A DNA stretch of 64,000 bases, taken from Musa acuminata AAA Group. Its lineage: Eukaryota; Streptophyta; Magnoliopsida; Zingiberales; Musaceae. Both the position numbers and the translations under genes were made by a program. The notes beneath the pieces were generated by a model. That model made no database searches. It worked only from the letters and a program-made list of their open reading frames with translations, and had not been told where the DNA came from. Where the stretch lies: positions 38,399,001 through 38,463,000 of the forward strand of contig NC_088342.1 of NCBI RefSeq assembly GCF_036884655.1. The letters are read 5' to 3'. This document shows, in pieces, positions 1 to 11,040 of this stretch. The first letter of the stretch is position 1, and every line of letters starts with the position of its first letter.

Positions 1-1842
1 TTTGATGCATACAAATGAAAAGTTATGATCATGCATGGTAGGATGCAATTTGACAAATTAATACCATTATGATTTGAAATATTTATAATTTGGAATGATG
101 CATGCAATACTTATGCCTTTTATTATGATAATATATGTGATGTATTGCATATGATGTGAATCATGAATGCTTTAAATGATAAATGTCTTGATATCATGAT
201 TGATGATTTTGTTCTATGCATAAGATTTTTAAAATTATGCATAATGAATCTTGTAATTTACAGATTATCGATTTTCTTTTTACCATAATGAAAGTGCCTT
301 ATTGATCCTTGTCATAATAAATCTAGCACTTTCGGTTTTAAACATGATACATGTTTTTATTTGACATAAAAAAAAAAGGGAGGCATGCTTGAATGAAATA
401 AATTACATGAATTGAAGCAACTAAAAGAGAAGAACATTTTTCTTCTTGAAAATTATTTTTTTCTATATTATTGATTTTGATGAATCTATTTGTATTATTT
501 TTATGAATCTCATAGATTATGAAAATGATTTGAATTTAATGGATTTTATTGAAATCATGATCTTGATTTCTCACAATTTTCTATTGAATGAATCAAGTTT
601 GTTTTCTATTTAAAAGGATATTTATCAAAATTTTCATGGTCTTTTAGTATTCATGATATTGATAATTATATTTTGAAACTCTATGTAAATCAAGATTCTT
701 CATCATGATTCTCTCGTTTTATAAAAGAGGAGATGTTCTATGTGAATCATAAGATTTTATATGCATGAATTGAGATTCTTTTTGCTATTAACTAGCAAGA
801 AACTTGTTTTTGTAAACCATGACATGCTACTTGACATCTTGATAATTTATAACTTGAGTTTTCTTTTTGAATCAAGATTGTTTCCTATCATGTTTTCTAT
901 CTACAAAAGAAGAAATTTGTCAAAAATGTTATATGTCTTTTGACATTCATTTTTCATCTTTATTATTTACCCTTATCATGATTTGAATATTATAGTAAAG
1001 AGAAATGAATTACATGATTGTATTGTTATTCCCTTCTATTTGACACTGACAAAGGGGGAGCAAAACTTGCTAGATAGCAAATTTGCTAGCTTGCACAATT
1101 TGAAAAGAGGCAAAATAGTCCATCTTGCACATCTCAAAAGATGTAAAATTTTGCTAACTTTTTATGTGCAAAAGTTGATAGCTTGTATACTATAAATTTG
1201 CATACCAAAAATACAATCTTGTTTATCTCAAGATGCAAAACATACTAACTTGCACTTTGCAACGGAAGCAAAATTGCTAGCTCAAACATTGCAAAGGAAG
1301 CAAAAATTTGCTAGCTTACAATTTGCATATTTCAAGAAGCAAGAGTTGCTTTCTTGAACATCTCAATATTGCTAGCTTGCATGATGTAGAACTTGCTATC
1401 TTGAACATTACCAAAAGTGCTATCTTATATGCTGTAAAACTTTGATATCTAAAACTTGATAGCTTGAATGTCCCAAGCATGATGCATTACTTGCTAAATT
1501 TTCTATCTTCAAAATTGCATGATGATAAAAATTTAATATTATGTTTTTCATGCAATGGTTTGAACCCATATAATAAACACATAAGAGTAGCTACTTCTCC
1601 TTTTTGTTGATGACATAGGGGGAGAAGTATATTGATGACTTCATGCATTGAATTAAATATTTTATATATTTGCATGATAGTTTAAATGTTTTTCATAACA
1701 TGTGATGAATGTTACTTGGATTTGGGATAATCCAAGTGTTCTATCAATGGCATATTGATAGGGGGAGTTTAGTTAAACTCCGGGGAGTTAAGGTTAACTC
1801 CGTTAGTCATCAATTAGTTGTCATCATCAAAAAGGGGGAGAT
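1..1842 (+). mobile_element. SIRE-like copia element, 3' internal non-coding region
   Basis: This AT-rich stretch lies directly upstream of an LTR and ends in a purine-rich tract (about 1829-1842), as expected of the polypurine tract that primes plus-strand DNA synthesis. It resembles 30641-32787, which occupies the same place in a second SIRE-like element: both carry the GGCATGCT landmark, many GCTAGC palindromes within a loose repeat of GCAAAA/TTGCTAGCTTGCA (about 1068-1470), and a GGGGGAG tract before the LTR. No long reading frame survives; the short ones are AT-rich noise. The element's gag, pol and 5' LTR would lie to the left of the window. SIRE elements often have a long 3' region, sometimes with an env-like frame; none is visible here. 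Confidence 0.6.
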
Positions 1843-3357
1843 TGTTGAATCTCGGATTTTGATGATGAAACTAATTGATTGTGTTTAAATGTTTGACTAC
1901 ATTTTGAGTGATACAGGTCTACTCGATCAGGATTAGACAATTAACGCAGGAGGAATTGACGTTGCGTCGGAGGAGATCACGTCAGGATATTGGATGGCAG
2001 AAGGCTTCGGGCGTCGGGCATCGGGCCAAGGAGAGCGAAATTGCGCCAAGGATATCGGGGTTGCGGAGGTCAACCGCCGATTGGGCAACAAGCTGCAAGA
2101 GAGGACGATGCACCGAAGAATCGGATGAAGCGCCAACCAATGACGTGCCGGGCAACAGAATGTCAATTTGCGTTATAATAATTGTCTAGATCGGAGTAGA
2201 GTGTTTGCTTGTGTGTGCAGGATTAACTACGATAATCAGAAAACATAAAGCAAGGATACCGGAGTCGAGTTTGATAGACGTTTAAGAGACCGGAGAATCA
2301 TCGGAGATGCTGCCGGAACCGTCCGAGAAGAAATCGGGAACGTGTTGGAAGTTCGCCGAAGAAATCGTCGGAGGCTCGCGGAGATCACCAAGAAGGCTCG
2401 GCTACTCGTTAAAGTCATCATAAAGATTGGGAGCTTGCAGGGAGTCCGTCGGAAGAGTTCGTCGGAAAAGCTCGCCGGAACAAGACTCGACGTTCGCGGT
2501 TAAAAAACTTGCTTAGGATGTTTTTTTTTTTATGTAGTTCACCTGTAATTAGGATTAGGATTAAGAGATAATCCTATATCCTGGTTAGGGGCCAACTGGG
2601 GCCAAAATCAGATTTGGTTTGGGCGAAAAATAAGCCAAACCAATGAATCGGAAAGTCAGGCGGTGGAACCGCCTGGCTGGGCGGTGGCACCGCCCAGCAC
2701 CCGAGTGCTGGGCGGTGACACCTCCTTGGCTGGGCGGTGGCACCGCCCAGCACCCGAACGCTGGGCGGTGGCACCGCCTGGCTGGGCGGTGGAACCGCCA
2801 GCACCGGGAACCCTAAGAGAATTCAAATTTTGGAGCCCAAAATTTGAATCCTCTTGAGGCCTATAAATACCCCTCAAATCTCAGCTGAGGTTACAACTTT
2901 TGAGAAGCATTTTGATTGAGAGAAAAGTCTTAGAAAGTCTTAGCAAGCCTTGTTTTCAATTTGCTAGAGAGTTCTCCTCCTTCTTTCTTATTGAAAATTT
3001 GTAAGAGGTTGAGCTGCTTGTAAAAGGTTGTAAGAGGGGTGTTTACCCTTCCATTTTCAAGAGACTTGCTAGTGGAAGGTGGGAGCCTCATCGAAGAGGG
3101 GCCTCGCAAGTGGAGTAGGTCATTTGACCGAACCACTCTAAAAATCGGCGTAATCTCTGGTTTGCTTTTTAATATTGTCATTTACATTACTGCAAATCTT
3201 CTTACTGCATTAGTTCCTTATTACTCTTGCTGCAATACGCCTTCAAGTTAAATTTCTCAAGCTTCGTTCTTAACGTACGAAAGATTTTATTAAAATCGAA
3301 GTTTTAATCCGCTGCACTAATTCACCCCCCCCTCTTAGTGCCGCTCCGATCCTAACA
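1843..3357 (+). repeat. 3' LTR of SIRE-like copia element
   Basis: The LTR begins TGTTGAATCTCGG after the purine tract and ends CCTAACA, giving TG...CA termini. The same start and end occur in the LTRs at 28118-30129 and 32788-34216. A TATA box (CTATAAATAC, 2861-2870) marks the likely LTR promoter. About 50-200 bases before it lies a cluster of six GC-rich palindromic cores of the form GCGGTGGNACCGCC (2658-2805). The right end abuts an integrase fragment of another element, so this element appears inserted there; the other side of its target duplication is outside the window. Confidence 0.8.
2658..2805. repeat. GC-rich palindromic repeat cluster in SIRE-like LTR
   Basis: Six near-palindromic 14-base cores (GCGGTGGAACCGCC and variants) are separated by short CTGGGC/CAGCACC spacers. 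Each could fold on itself. Proline- and glycine-rich frames on both strands here are products of the repeat, not genes. Homologous clusters with different copy number occur in the other LTRs of this family. Confidence 0.75.
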
Positions 3358-4163
3358 GCTTGCCCACAGTAGGGAGACTCGGATCGATACTCGTTGTGGT
3401 CGATTGATTTTCTAAGTATGTAACTTTCATTGTTGCTCCCCTACACTGTTCAGCAAAGGAGGCGGCTAAGCTGATGATGAAGGATGTGATGAAGTATTGT
3501 AGAGTCCCGCACAATATCATCAGTGATCGAGACGCTCAGTTCCTGGGACGATTTTGGACTGAGTTATTCAAATTGTTGGGGTCAAAGTTATACTTTTTTA
3601 CAAGCCTCCACCCCCAGACGAATGGGCAGACTAAAAGGATAAACTCGCTCTTAGAGAAATATCTTCGGCACTACGTGAGTGCCAACCAACGAGATTGGAT
3701 GGAGTTGTTGGACATTGCCCAATTCTCCTACAACTTATAGCGGAGCTCTACGTCCAACAAGAGCCCCTTCAATATCATTACAGGGCAACAACCATCAACT
3801 CCTCACACCATGGTAATTGGATATACTGAGAGTAGTCCGTCAGCCTACCACTTTGCAAGGGAGTGGCACCAAAATGTAGATATTACGCGGGCTTCCTTGG
3901 AGAAGGCGGCAAAAAGAATGAAGAAGTGGGCAGAGTTGGGAAGGCGACCGCAAGAGTTCAAGATCAGCGATTTGGTATTGGTCAAGCTCCAACTAGTATC
4001 TCTCCAATTCTTTAGGAATAAAGTACATAAAGGATTGATGCATAAGTATGAAGGGCCCTTCCCAATTATCAACAGGGTAGGCAACGTCTCCTACAAGTTG
4101 CAACTGCCGGCGTGGTTCAAAATTCATGTTCTTCATGCCCATAACTTGAAAGTCTACCACTAG
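3358..4163 (+). pseudogene. Chromovirus (Reina/Galadriel-like) integrase fragment, left part
   Basis: One reading frame, with stops (for example 3738-3740 and 4161-4163), matches the C-terminal half of a Ty3/gypsy integrase. Visible are the core motif ISDRDAQF, then HPQTNGQT, a YLRHYVSANQRDW segment, and the post-core region ending in YEGPFPIINRVG and KIHVLHAHNLK. Integrase inserts the DNA copy of the element into the host chromosome. The left end is cut by the SIRE-like LTR and the right end by the Tekay-like element. The sequence resumes at 13205 with a chromodomain. Assignment to the Reina/Galadriel group rests on the remembered style of the integrase tail; the chromovirus call is firmer than the clade. 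Confidence 0.75.
4159..4163. repeat. Target-site duplication, left copy (ACTAG)
   Basis: The five bases ACTAG immediately before the Tekay-like LTR are repeated at 13205-13209 just after the other LTR. This is the expected footprint of gypsy integrase. Confidence 0.9.
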
Positions 4164-6307
4164 TGTCACATCCTGGATTTTATATATATATATATCTTTC
4201 CACACAGGTCAAATAGATAAACATCACTTTATTCATCATCTATAGCCATTTATTACAATTCATTTATTCATCAAATTACAAATAGAAAAGTAAACATAGT
4301 GATGTTAACTTCAAGAATCATCCAAGTGGCTCTACCTAGCGGTAGAGGAAGGTCCGCTCTCCATTGGAATCCGATTTAGTACTAGAGGGAGGCTACTCTG
4401 AAAATCAAAAACAAAGAAAATTCAGCAACGCTGAGTAGGAACCCCAAAAGTCAAATCAAGATGAATACATGATCAAAATTCAATCAATCATCCCATTGGC
4501 GTATATCAAGTACCCGAAGGAGCACTCCCCCAATAGCGGATGGAGAGGCTTTATCCTACGGGATGAGTTTGTGTTCTCCCAACAGCGGATGGAGGTAAAC
4601 TCATATCACACTCCCAACAGCGGATGGAGTGGTGTCCCACACCCGCCAAAGTGGGGACACGTTCCTCTCAACAGCGGATGGAGGAACCGTCCAGCCGCCA
4701 CGTCTGACGGCCCGCTAATCCCCGAAGGGAATCGCCCTACCTGCCCTTGGCAGGGAAATAACATAATCTCACACTAGTCATGTCCATATAGGGATGAAAT
4801 AACACATTTAAACATTTCTTTCAAATATCATCAATACCAAATAATACAAATTAGCCCTCAATTGACTTGAACTCTAGTTCAATTGATCCAATTGAACTCA
4901 ATTTACTAGGACCTAATTGAACCGATCTCTAATCCTTATTTAACTGGCCTGGAACCACCCTAGACTAGTATAATTTGGATTAGATTAGGTTCAATTTAGG
5001 TTAAACTAACTTGAATAAGTCAATCAATTTGGAATCACCCTGAATTGATTTAGACTAATCAAGCCTAGTTTAGTTCAATCAATACTTGGGCTCAAATCCA
5101 ACAATAATATTGAGCTAGATTAAGCCAGCTCATCTACTAGTCATGTGCATTATATATGACTGGGCATGCATCACACAAAGCTGGCCCAGCCTTGGCCCAT
5201 GGACTGGTCATGTGCATCGCATGTGACCGCCCATGATGGTTAGGCTAGGTTAGCCTACGGGCCAAGGCCTGATCCGTGGGTTGGGCCTGGCCTACGGGCT
5301 GGGCCTGGTCTACTGATTAGGCCTAGCCAATAGGCTGTGGCCTGACCTATGGGTTGGGCCTGGCCTATGAGCAATTTCAATCCAAATAATATATAATTTC
5401 ATACCGCAACATATATTCATTAGCAATATAAATAAAAAACATAATAACGCATTGAATGATAGACAAGGAGATAAGTTTTAAAACAAGGAAATAACATTCT
5501 AATTTAAATGGAAATCATAATACATTAAAAGACATAAACTTTAATATAATGAAATAACCTTCTAAATTCACATAAAAATCATGCTTTCAATACATATAAA
5601 ATTTCAACATATTCTAGTCAAATTCTAAATCATTTAGAATAGCATATTCTAAATTTCAAATTAATGAATATCACAAAAGATTTTAGATAACATATTTTAA
5701 TCCAGATAAGATTAAAGATAAATAGTAATATTAGGAAATATTAGATAAAACATATAATTTTTTTAACATCTTTAAATCTACAATAAAAACTTAATCATGG
5801 GTCAACATTATACAAGTGATTACTTTAATGTAATAATAAAAAAAATTTAACATTTAAAGAATTGATAAACATTTTTCAAACTACAAGCTTTCAACATTCA
5901 AAGAATCAAAATAAAAACTAAAACTTTTAAATTTAAGAAAGGCAGGGAAACCTACCTCTTGTCAATAGGGTGTAACTCCTCGTTCTCTTGTTAACAGGGT
6001 GTAACTCCTCGTTTCTCCCGCTGCCAGGCTCGACTAGGTGAGGAACGAAGGAGAGAAATCCCTCCCTTTAAATAGGAGGAGGTGAGCCTCTATTAAGGGA
6101 AATAAATTTTAATTTTCATATTTATTTAATATAAATTATTTCCATTTAATATACTAACAAATATGATATCATCATATTTGGAATACTTACTAGTTATTTC
6201 CTTAATTCATATCAACAAACAAGGAAGTAGATTAAGATTTCCTTAAATTATAATAACAAGTAAGGAAAGGAAATCAATTCATAACTTAAATATTTGATGT
6301 GATTACA
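4164..6307 (-). repeat. 3' LTR of Tekay-like element
   Basis: The plus strand runs TGTCACATCC...GTGATTACA, so the element's own sense strand starts TGTAATCACATC and ends GGATGTGACA. It is nearly identical to 11041-13204. Differences include a tandem duplication of roughly 28 bases near 5960-6020, present only here, and short duplications present only in the other LTR. A cluster of AACAGCGGATGGAG-type repeats (about 4520-4690) and a GGGCCTGGCC-rich cluster (about 5260-5370) lie inside. Confidence 0.9.
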
Positions 6308-6320
6308 TTTCTCCCCTCCT
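6308..6320 (-). other. Polypurine tract of Tekay-like element
   Basis: On the minus strand the bases AGGAGGGGAGAAA lie directly against the start of the 3' LTR. This is where plus-strand synthesis would be primed during reverse transcription. Confidence 0.75.
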
Positions 6321-6352
6321 ATAGGAAATTTGGTCCCCAAATTTAGCTTACC

Positions 6353-7144
6353 TTAATAGAATAGATGAGGATACTGCTCTCGCATATCTTCTTCTCTTTC
6401 CCATGTTGCCTCTTGGTCTGAATGGTGTTGCCAATAAATCTTTACCAAAGGTATAATTTTGTTCCTTAGAACATGTTCTTTTCTTTCCAAGATCTGGGTT
6501 GGTTGTTCTCTAAAAGTGGCATCATCTCGTAATTGTAGAGGTTGGTAAGATATGACATGTGATGGATCCCTGATATATCTTCGAAGCATTGACACGTGGA
6601 ATACATCATGGATGCTAGCCAAAGCCGGGGGCAATGCCAATCTGTATGCTACAGACCCAACCTTTTGTAAGATCTTAAATGGGCCAATAAATCTTGGGGC
6701 TAACTTTCCCCTTTGACCAAACCTCATAACTCCCTTGGTTGGCGACACCTTTAAGAAGACGTGCTCACCAACTTCGAACTCTAGATCTCTTCGCCTTCGA
6801 TCTGCATAACTTTTCTGACGACTTTGAGCTGTTAATAATCTTTGACGTATAATTCGAATATTATCAGCATCTTTTTGAATTAATTGAGGCCCCAAAAGCT
6901 TCCGTTCTCCCACCTCATCCCAATATACAGGTGATCTGCACTTTCTTCCATAAAGAGCTTCAAATGGAGCCATCTGTATGCTAAAGTGGTAACTATTATT
7001 ATAAGAAAACTCAATTAGATGTAAGTGCATATCCCAACTCCCACCAAAGTCTAAAGCACATGCTCTTAAGAGATCTTCAAGAGTTTGTATTGTCCTTTCA
7101 GATTGGCCATCAGTTTGGGGGTGGAAAGCTGTACTAAATTTTAA
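6353..7144 (-). pseudogene. Tekay-like integrase C-terminal half and chromodomain
   Basis: This segment follows an in-frame stop at 7145-7147. It starts in the HPQTDGQSERT part of the integrase core and runs through EFSYNNSYH and YGRKCRSPVYWDE to the post-core GPFKILQKVG and HDVFHVSMLRRY motifs. The last 45 or so residues form a chromodomain-like tail (ILERKEHVLRNK, then ATWEREEDM). Such tails can direct integration to heterochromatin. The natural stop codon of the polyprotein is at 6353-6355. Confidence 0.88.
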
Positions 7145-7501
7145 CTACGTGCCCAAAGATTTTTGTAGACTTCCCCAAAATTTAGATGTGAATCTTGGAT
7201 CTCTATCTGAGATAATGCTAATTGGCACCCCATGATATCGAATGATTTCCTTAATATATAAGCTTGCTAGTTTATCCAATGAATACTTCTTGTTAATAGG
7301 AAGGAAGTGAGCAGATTTAGTAAGCCTGTCTACTATTACCCAAATTCCGTCATATCCTTTCACAGTCTTGGGTAATCCTGTCACAAAATCCATAGTGACT
7401 TGCTCCCACTTCCATTCAGGAATCGAAATCCTTTGCAACTTTCCCACAGGTACTCGATATTCTATCTTCACCTGTTGACATATCAGACATTTAGAAACAA
7501 A
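7145..7501 (-). pseudogene. Tekay-like integrase, central part
   Basis: The frame includes the C..C half of the integrase zinc finger (CLICQQ) and two catalytic aspartate regions (MDFVTGLPK and ISDRDPRF). It is bounded by in-frame stops at 7502-7504 and 7145-7147 that separate it from the rest of the polyprotein. No frameshift is needed to connect the segments. Confidence 0.87.
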
Positions 7502-8899
7502 CTATGCTATATCTCTCTTCATACCACGCCACCAATAGTTTTGGCATAAATCTCGATACATCTTAGTAGTCCCGGGATGGATATTAAATTTTGATCTATG
7601 TGCCTCCTCTAATAATTGCATCTTTACTGGATGGCTTTCGGGAACACAAAGTCGATTGTGGAATGTAATAGAACCATCTTCGGCTTGGAGGAATTCAGGT
7701 CTAGATCCTTGAGCTATTTCCTTAACTATCATTTGAAGATATGTATCTTCCTTTTGACCTTCTTTAACCTTTTCCACCAAAAATGATTGTGCCATCAAAC
7801 ACACAAGAAAACCTTTATTTGTCTTCGATAAAAGTTTAAGTTTTAAGTCTGCTAACTCCGTTATCATAGAATTCCTTTGAATATTCATATAGGCTACAAG
7901 ACTGTAGGTATTTCTGCTTAAGGCATCAGCAACTACATTAGCTTTCCCAGGATGGTAGTTGATATTAAAATCATAATCCTTTAAAAAGTCCAACCACCTT
8001 CTTTGTCTCATATTTAAATCTTTCTGTGTGAAAATATATTTGAGACTCTTATGATCTGTGAAGATTTTGAAAGTCTGTCCATATAGATAATGCCTCCAAA
8101 TTTTCAGTGCAAAAATGATAGCTGCTAGCTCTAAGTCATGAGTAGGATAGTTCTTTTCATGAGGCTTTAATTGCCTCGATGCATAAGCAATTATCCTCTC
8201 GTTTTGCATTAGAACGCAACTAAGCCCTTGTAGTGAGGCATCACTATACACTACAAAACCTTCTCCCCCTGAAGGAATCACCAAGATAGGAGCACTAGTT
8301 AATTTCTTCTTCAATTCTTGAAAACTTTGTTGACATTTATCATCCCACATGAATTTTATGTTCTTTTGTGTCAACTTGGTCAATGGTGCTGCTATTTTTG
8401 AAAAGCCTTCTACGAATCTTCTATAGTATCCAGCCAAACCCAAGAAGCTTCTAATCTCTGAAACATTAGAAAGCTGCTTCCATTTTATCACAGCTTCAAT
8501 CTTGTGAGGGTCAATAGATATACCAGCGCTCGAAATTACATGACCGAGAAACATAATTTCATTGAGCCAAAAGTTACACTTATTTAACTTGGCATATAGT
8601 TTCTCTCGCCTTAGGACTTCTAGAACTGTCTTAAGATGGTGTTCATGCTCTGCTATGCTTTTGGAGTAGATCAAGATATCATCAATAAATATAATTACAA
8701 ATTTATCGAGATAAGGGTGGAATACTCTATTCATAAGATCCATGAACGCAGTTGGTACATTTGTGAGTCCAAAAGGCATTACTAAGAATTCATAATGACC
8801 ATATCTTGTTCTAAAGGCAGTTTTATGTATGTCTCCTTCCCTTATCTTCAGTTGATGATACCCGGATCTCAAATCAATCTTTGAGTATACCTGAGTACC
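7502..8899 (-). pseudogene. Tekay-like reverse transcriptase (core) and RNase H
   Basis: This segment contains the RT motifs [22 protein letters not shown] and the catalytic [10 protein letters not shown]. RNase H follows, with [32 protein letters not shown] and VADALSR. It ends in the histidine-rich start of integrase ([12 protein letters not shown]). RT copies the element RNA into DNA and RNase H removes the RNA strand. In-frame stops at 8900-8902 and 7502-7504 bound it, and the catalytic residues look intact. Confidence 0.9.
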
Positions 8900-10441
8900 T
8901 TAAAGTTGATCAAACAGGTCATCTATTCGGGGAAGAGGATATTTATTCTTTATGGTCACTTGGTTGAGTTGTCTATAATCAATGTATAGTCGCATAGATC
9001 CATCTTTCTTCTTCACAAATAGGACAGGGGCACCCCAAGGTGATACACTCGGTCGAATAAAACCCTTGTCCAAAAGTTCTTGGATCTGTTTCTTTAACTC
9101 CTCCAACTCAATTGGTGCCATTCTATACCGAGGTTTAGAAATAGGTGCAGTACCAGGTAGAAAATCAATTGTAAATTCAATTTGTCTATTTGGTGGCAGT
9201 GCAAGTAGATCTTCAGGAAAAACATCTGAAAAATCCCGTACAATGGGGATGTCCTTTAATACTGGCTTCTTAGATTCTTCTCCAGAAATAAAGGCCAAGT
9301 ATCCCTGACATCCCTTCAGTAATAGTTGGGTAGCACTTAAGGCTGAAATAATAGAAGGGAACTTTTCTTGAATCCCAATGAACTTAAAAGGTGGTTGATC
9401 TAGAGGTGAGAAAGTAATAGTCTTCCGAAAACAATCGACACTTGCATGGTATGCGGAAAGCCAGTCCATACCCAAGATAGCATCGAAATCTTGAAATTCT
9501 AGTAGAATAAGATCTACTAGCAAATCATGACTTTCAATTGTAATAACATAGTTTCTATATATTTGATCAACTATCAAAGAGTTTCCAACTGGTGTTACTA
9601 CCATTAATGTATTATTCATTGTCTCACGATTCTTATGCAGTTTCATAGCAAAACAAGGTGATATAAAAGAATGCGTAGAACCAGAATCAATAAGCACAGA
9701 TGCTGGCATACCACAAAGTGTGATGATACCTTTAATAATAGATCCCGAGGCTTCAGCATCTTGGTGAGTCAGTGCATAGACTCTTGCCTGTCCTTCCTCT
9801 CTCGGTTGTAGCTGTTGTTGTCCAGTTGTTTGGGGTGGAGCTCGGCGTTGATGTTGCTTCCGTGGGCAATCCTTCGACATGTGCCCGGGTTGTTGACAAT
9901 AAAAACATACGCGTTGTCCCATGGGGCATGGGGTGGAAACATGATCTGTCTTCCCATAGAAATAACATCTTATAACAACTTGATTGCTAGGAGCTCCTCC
10001 TTGTTGATGCCCGAACTGTTTGCCTTTTCCTTTCTTTGAGGGTCCAGAATGTGATCCCCCATACGTAAATGGTGCAGCACTAAAAGGTCGCTTTCGATCC
10101 TTTGTTTGTTGTAATTCATTATCTAATTTCTCTACCACCAAAGCTCGATTTAACACTTCAGCATATGTTGGTAAAATCAGTACTGCAACAGACTTTCTAA
10201 TTGATGATCGAAGTCCCCTCTCAAAATGACGGGCTCTTTGACTTTCATTAAAAGCAATATGTGGAGAGAACTGAGCCAACTCAGTGAAATGATGATCATA
10301 TTCCATTACAGTTCTATTTCCTTGGTGGATGCTAAGGAACTCTTGTTGTTTCTCAAAGCGAACTGAATCAGGAAAGAACTGCTCATAAAATGCATCTTTA
10401 AACTGCTCCCAAGTTACCACATTACCTCCTGCCTCTAACAT
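8900..10441 (-). pseudogene. Tekay-like gag C-terminus, zinc knuckle, protease and RT N-terminus
   Basis: From its first methionine, the frame carries the retrotransposon gag domain (residues 1 to about 110) and a degenerate first zinc knuckle near residue 159. An intact CCHC knuckle follows ([14 protein letters not shown], near residue 179). The aspartic protease has its DSG active site near residue 252, followed by LGMDWLS. The RT N-terminus comes after residue 425 ([36 protein letters not shown]). Gag packages the RNA and protease processes the polyprotein. The segment ends at a stop (8900-8902) inside RT. Confidence 0.9.
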
Positions 10442-10450
10442 CCTCCTTTT

Positions 10451-10942
10451 TTAGGTCCACCAAGTGTCTGCCTTCCCTTCCAAAATGAAAGAAGCAAAAG
10501 GCACTTTCTGATTTTCCCTACATTCGATAGCTTCGAATGTCTTTTCCACTTGACGAATCCAACGTTCAGCAAAGATTAGATCTGGCTTGCCTTCAAAAAC
10601 TGGTGGTCCCAATCTCTTAAAGTGATCTAAAGTATTATTCCTACACCGTGGAATTTCATCTCGTTCCTCTTGACGCTCAAAATATCCTCTAATAGCATTG
10701 AGGACTCCGTGTACATTATCTTGAGCATTGACGGGTGCTGGGGCATGAGGGGCATTCTGCGAAGTCGGAGAAGTTGGTCTATAATCAGTGACAGGTGTAC
10801 GTGAGGATTGGGTTTGCTCTACGATGCGTGGAGCTTCCAAGTTATTATTTGTTTGAACACCTCTCCGAGTGTGTAGACCAATAGCATTGCGACCATAAGC
10901 ACCCCGAGTGAAAGGACCACTAATCTTTAGAATTGGCTCCAT
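10451..10942 (-). pseudogene. Tekay-like gag N-terminus
   Basis: This 163-residue frame starts at the first methionine downstream of the primer-binding site. It has a proline- and glutamine-rich, low-complexity N-terminus and then the conserved gag start, FKRLGPPVFEGKPD, with AERWIRQVEKTF and WWT. An in-frame stop (10451-10453) separates it from the next segment, which continues the same gag domain in the same frame. Confidence 0.87.
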
Positions 10943-11020
10943 TACTCCTATAATAGGTTAAAGATAATCATCGGTTAGAATCAATCAAGGGACCTAATAC
11001 ACCTACAGGCCCTAGACCAT

Positions 11021-11032
11021 GCTCTGATACCA
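11021..11032 (-). other. Primer-binding site (tRNA-Met initiator)
   Basis: On the minus strand the bases TGGTATCAGAGC lie 8 bases inside the 5' LTR. They match the 3' end of initiator tRNA-Met, the usual primer for many plant LTR elements. This fixes the element's direction. Confidence 0.9.
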
Positions 11033-11040
11033 TAAAAAGA

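Noticed and set aside
2574..2877. Proline/glycine-rich proteins on both strands
   Set aside because: Products of the GC-rich palindromic cluster in the SIRE-like LTR.
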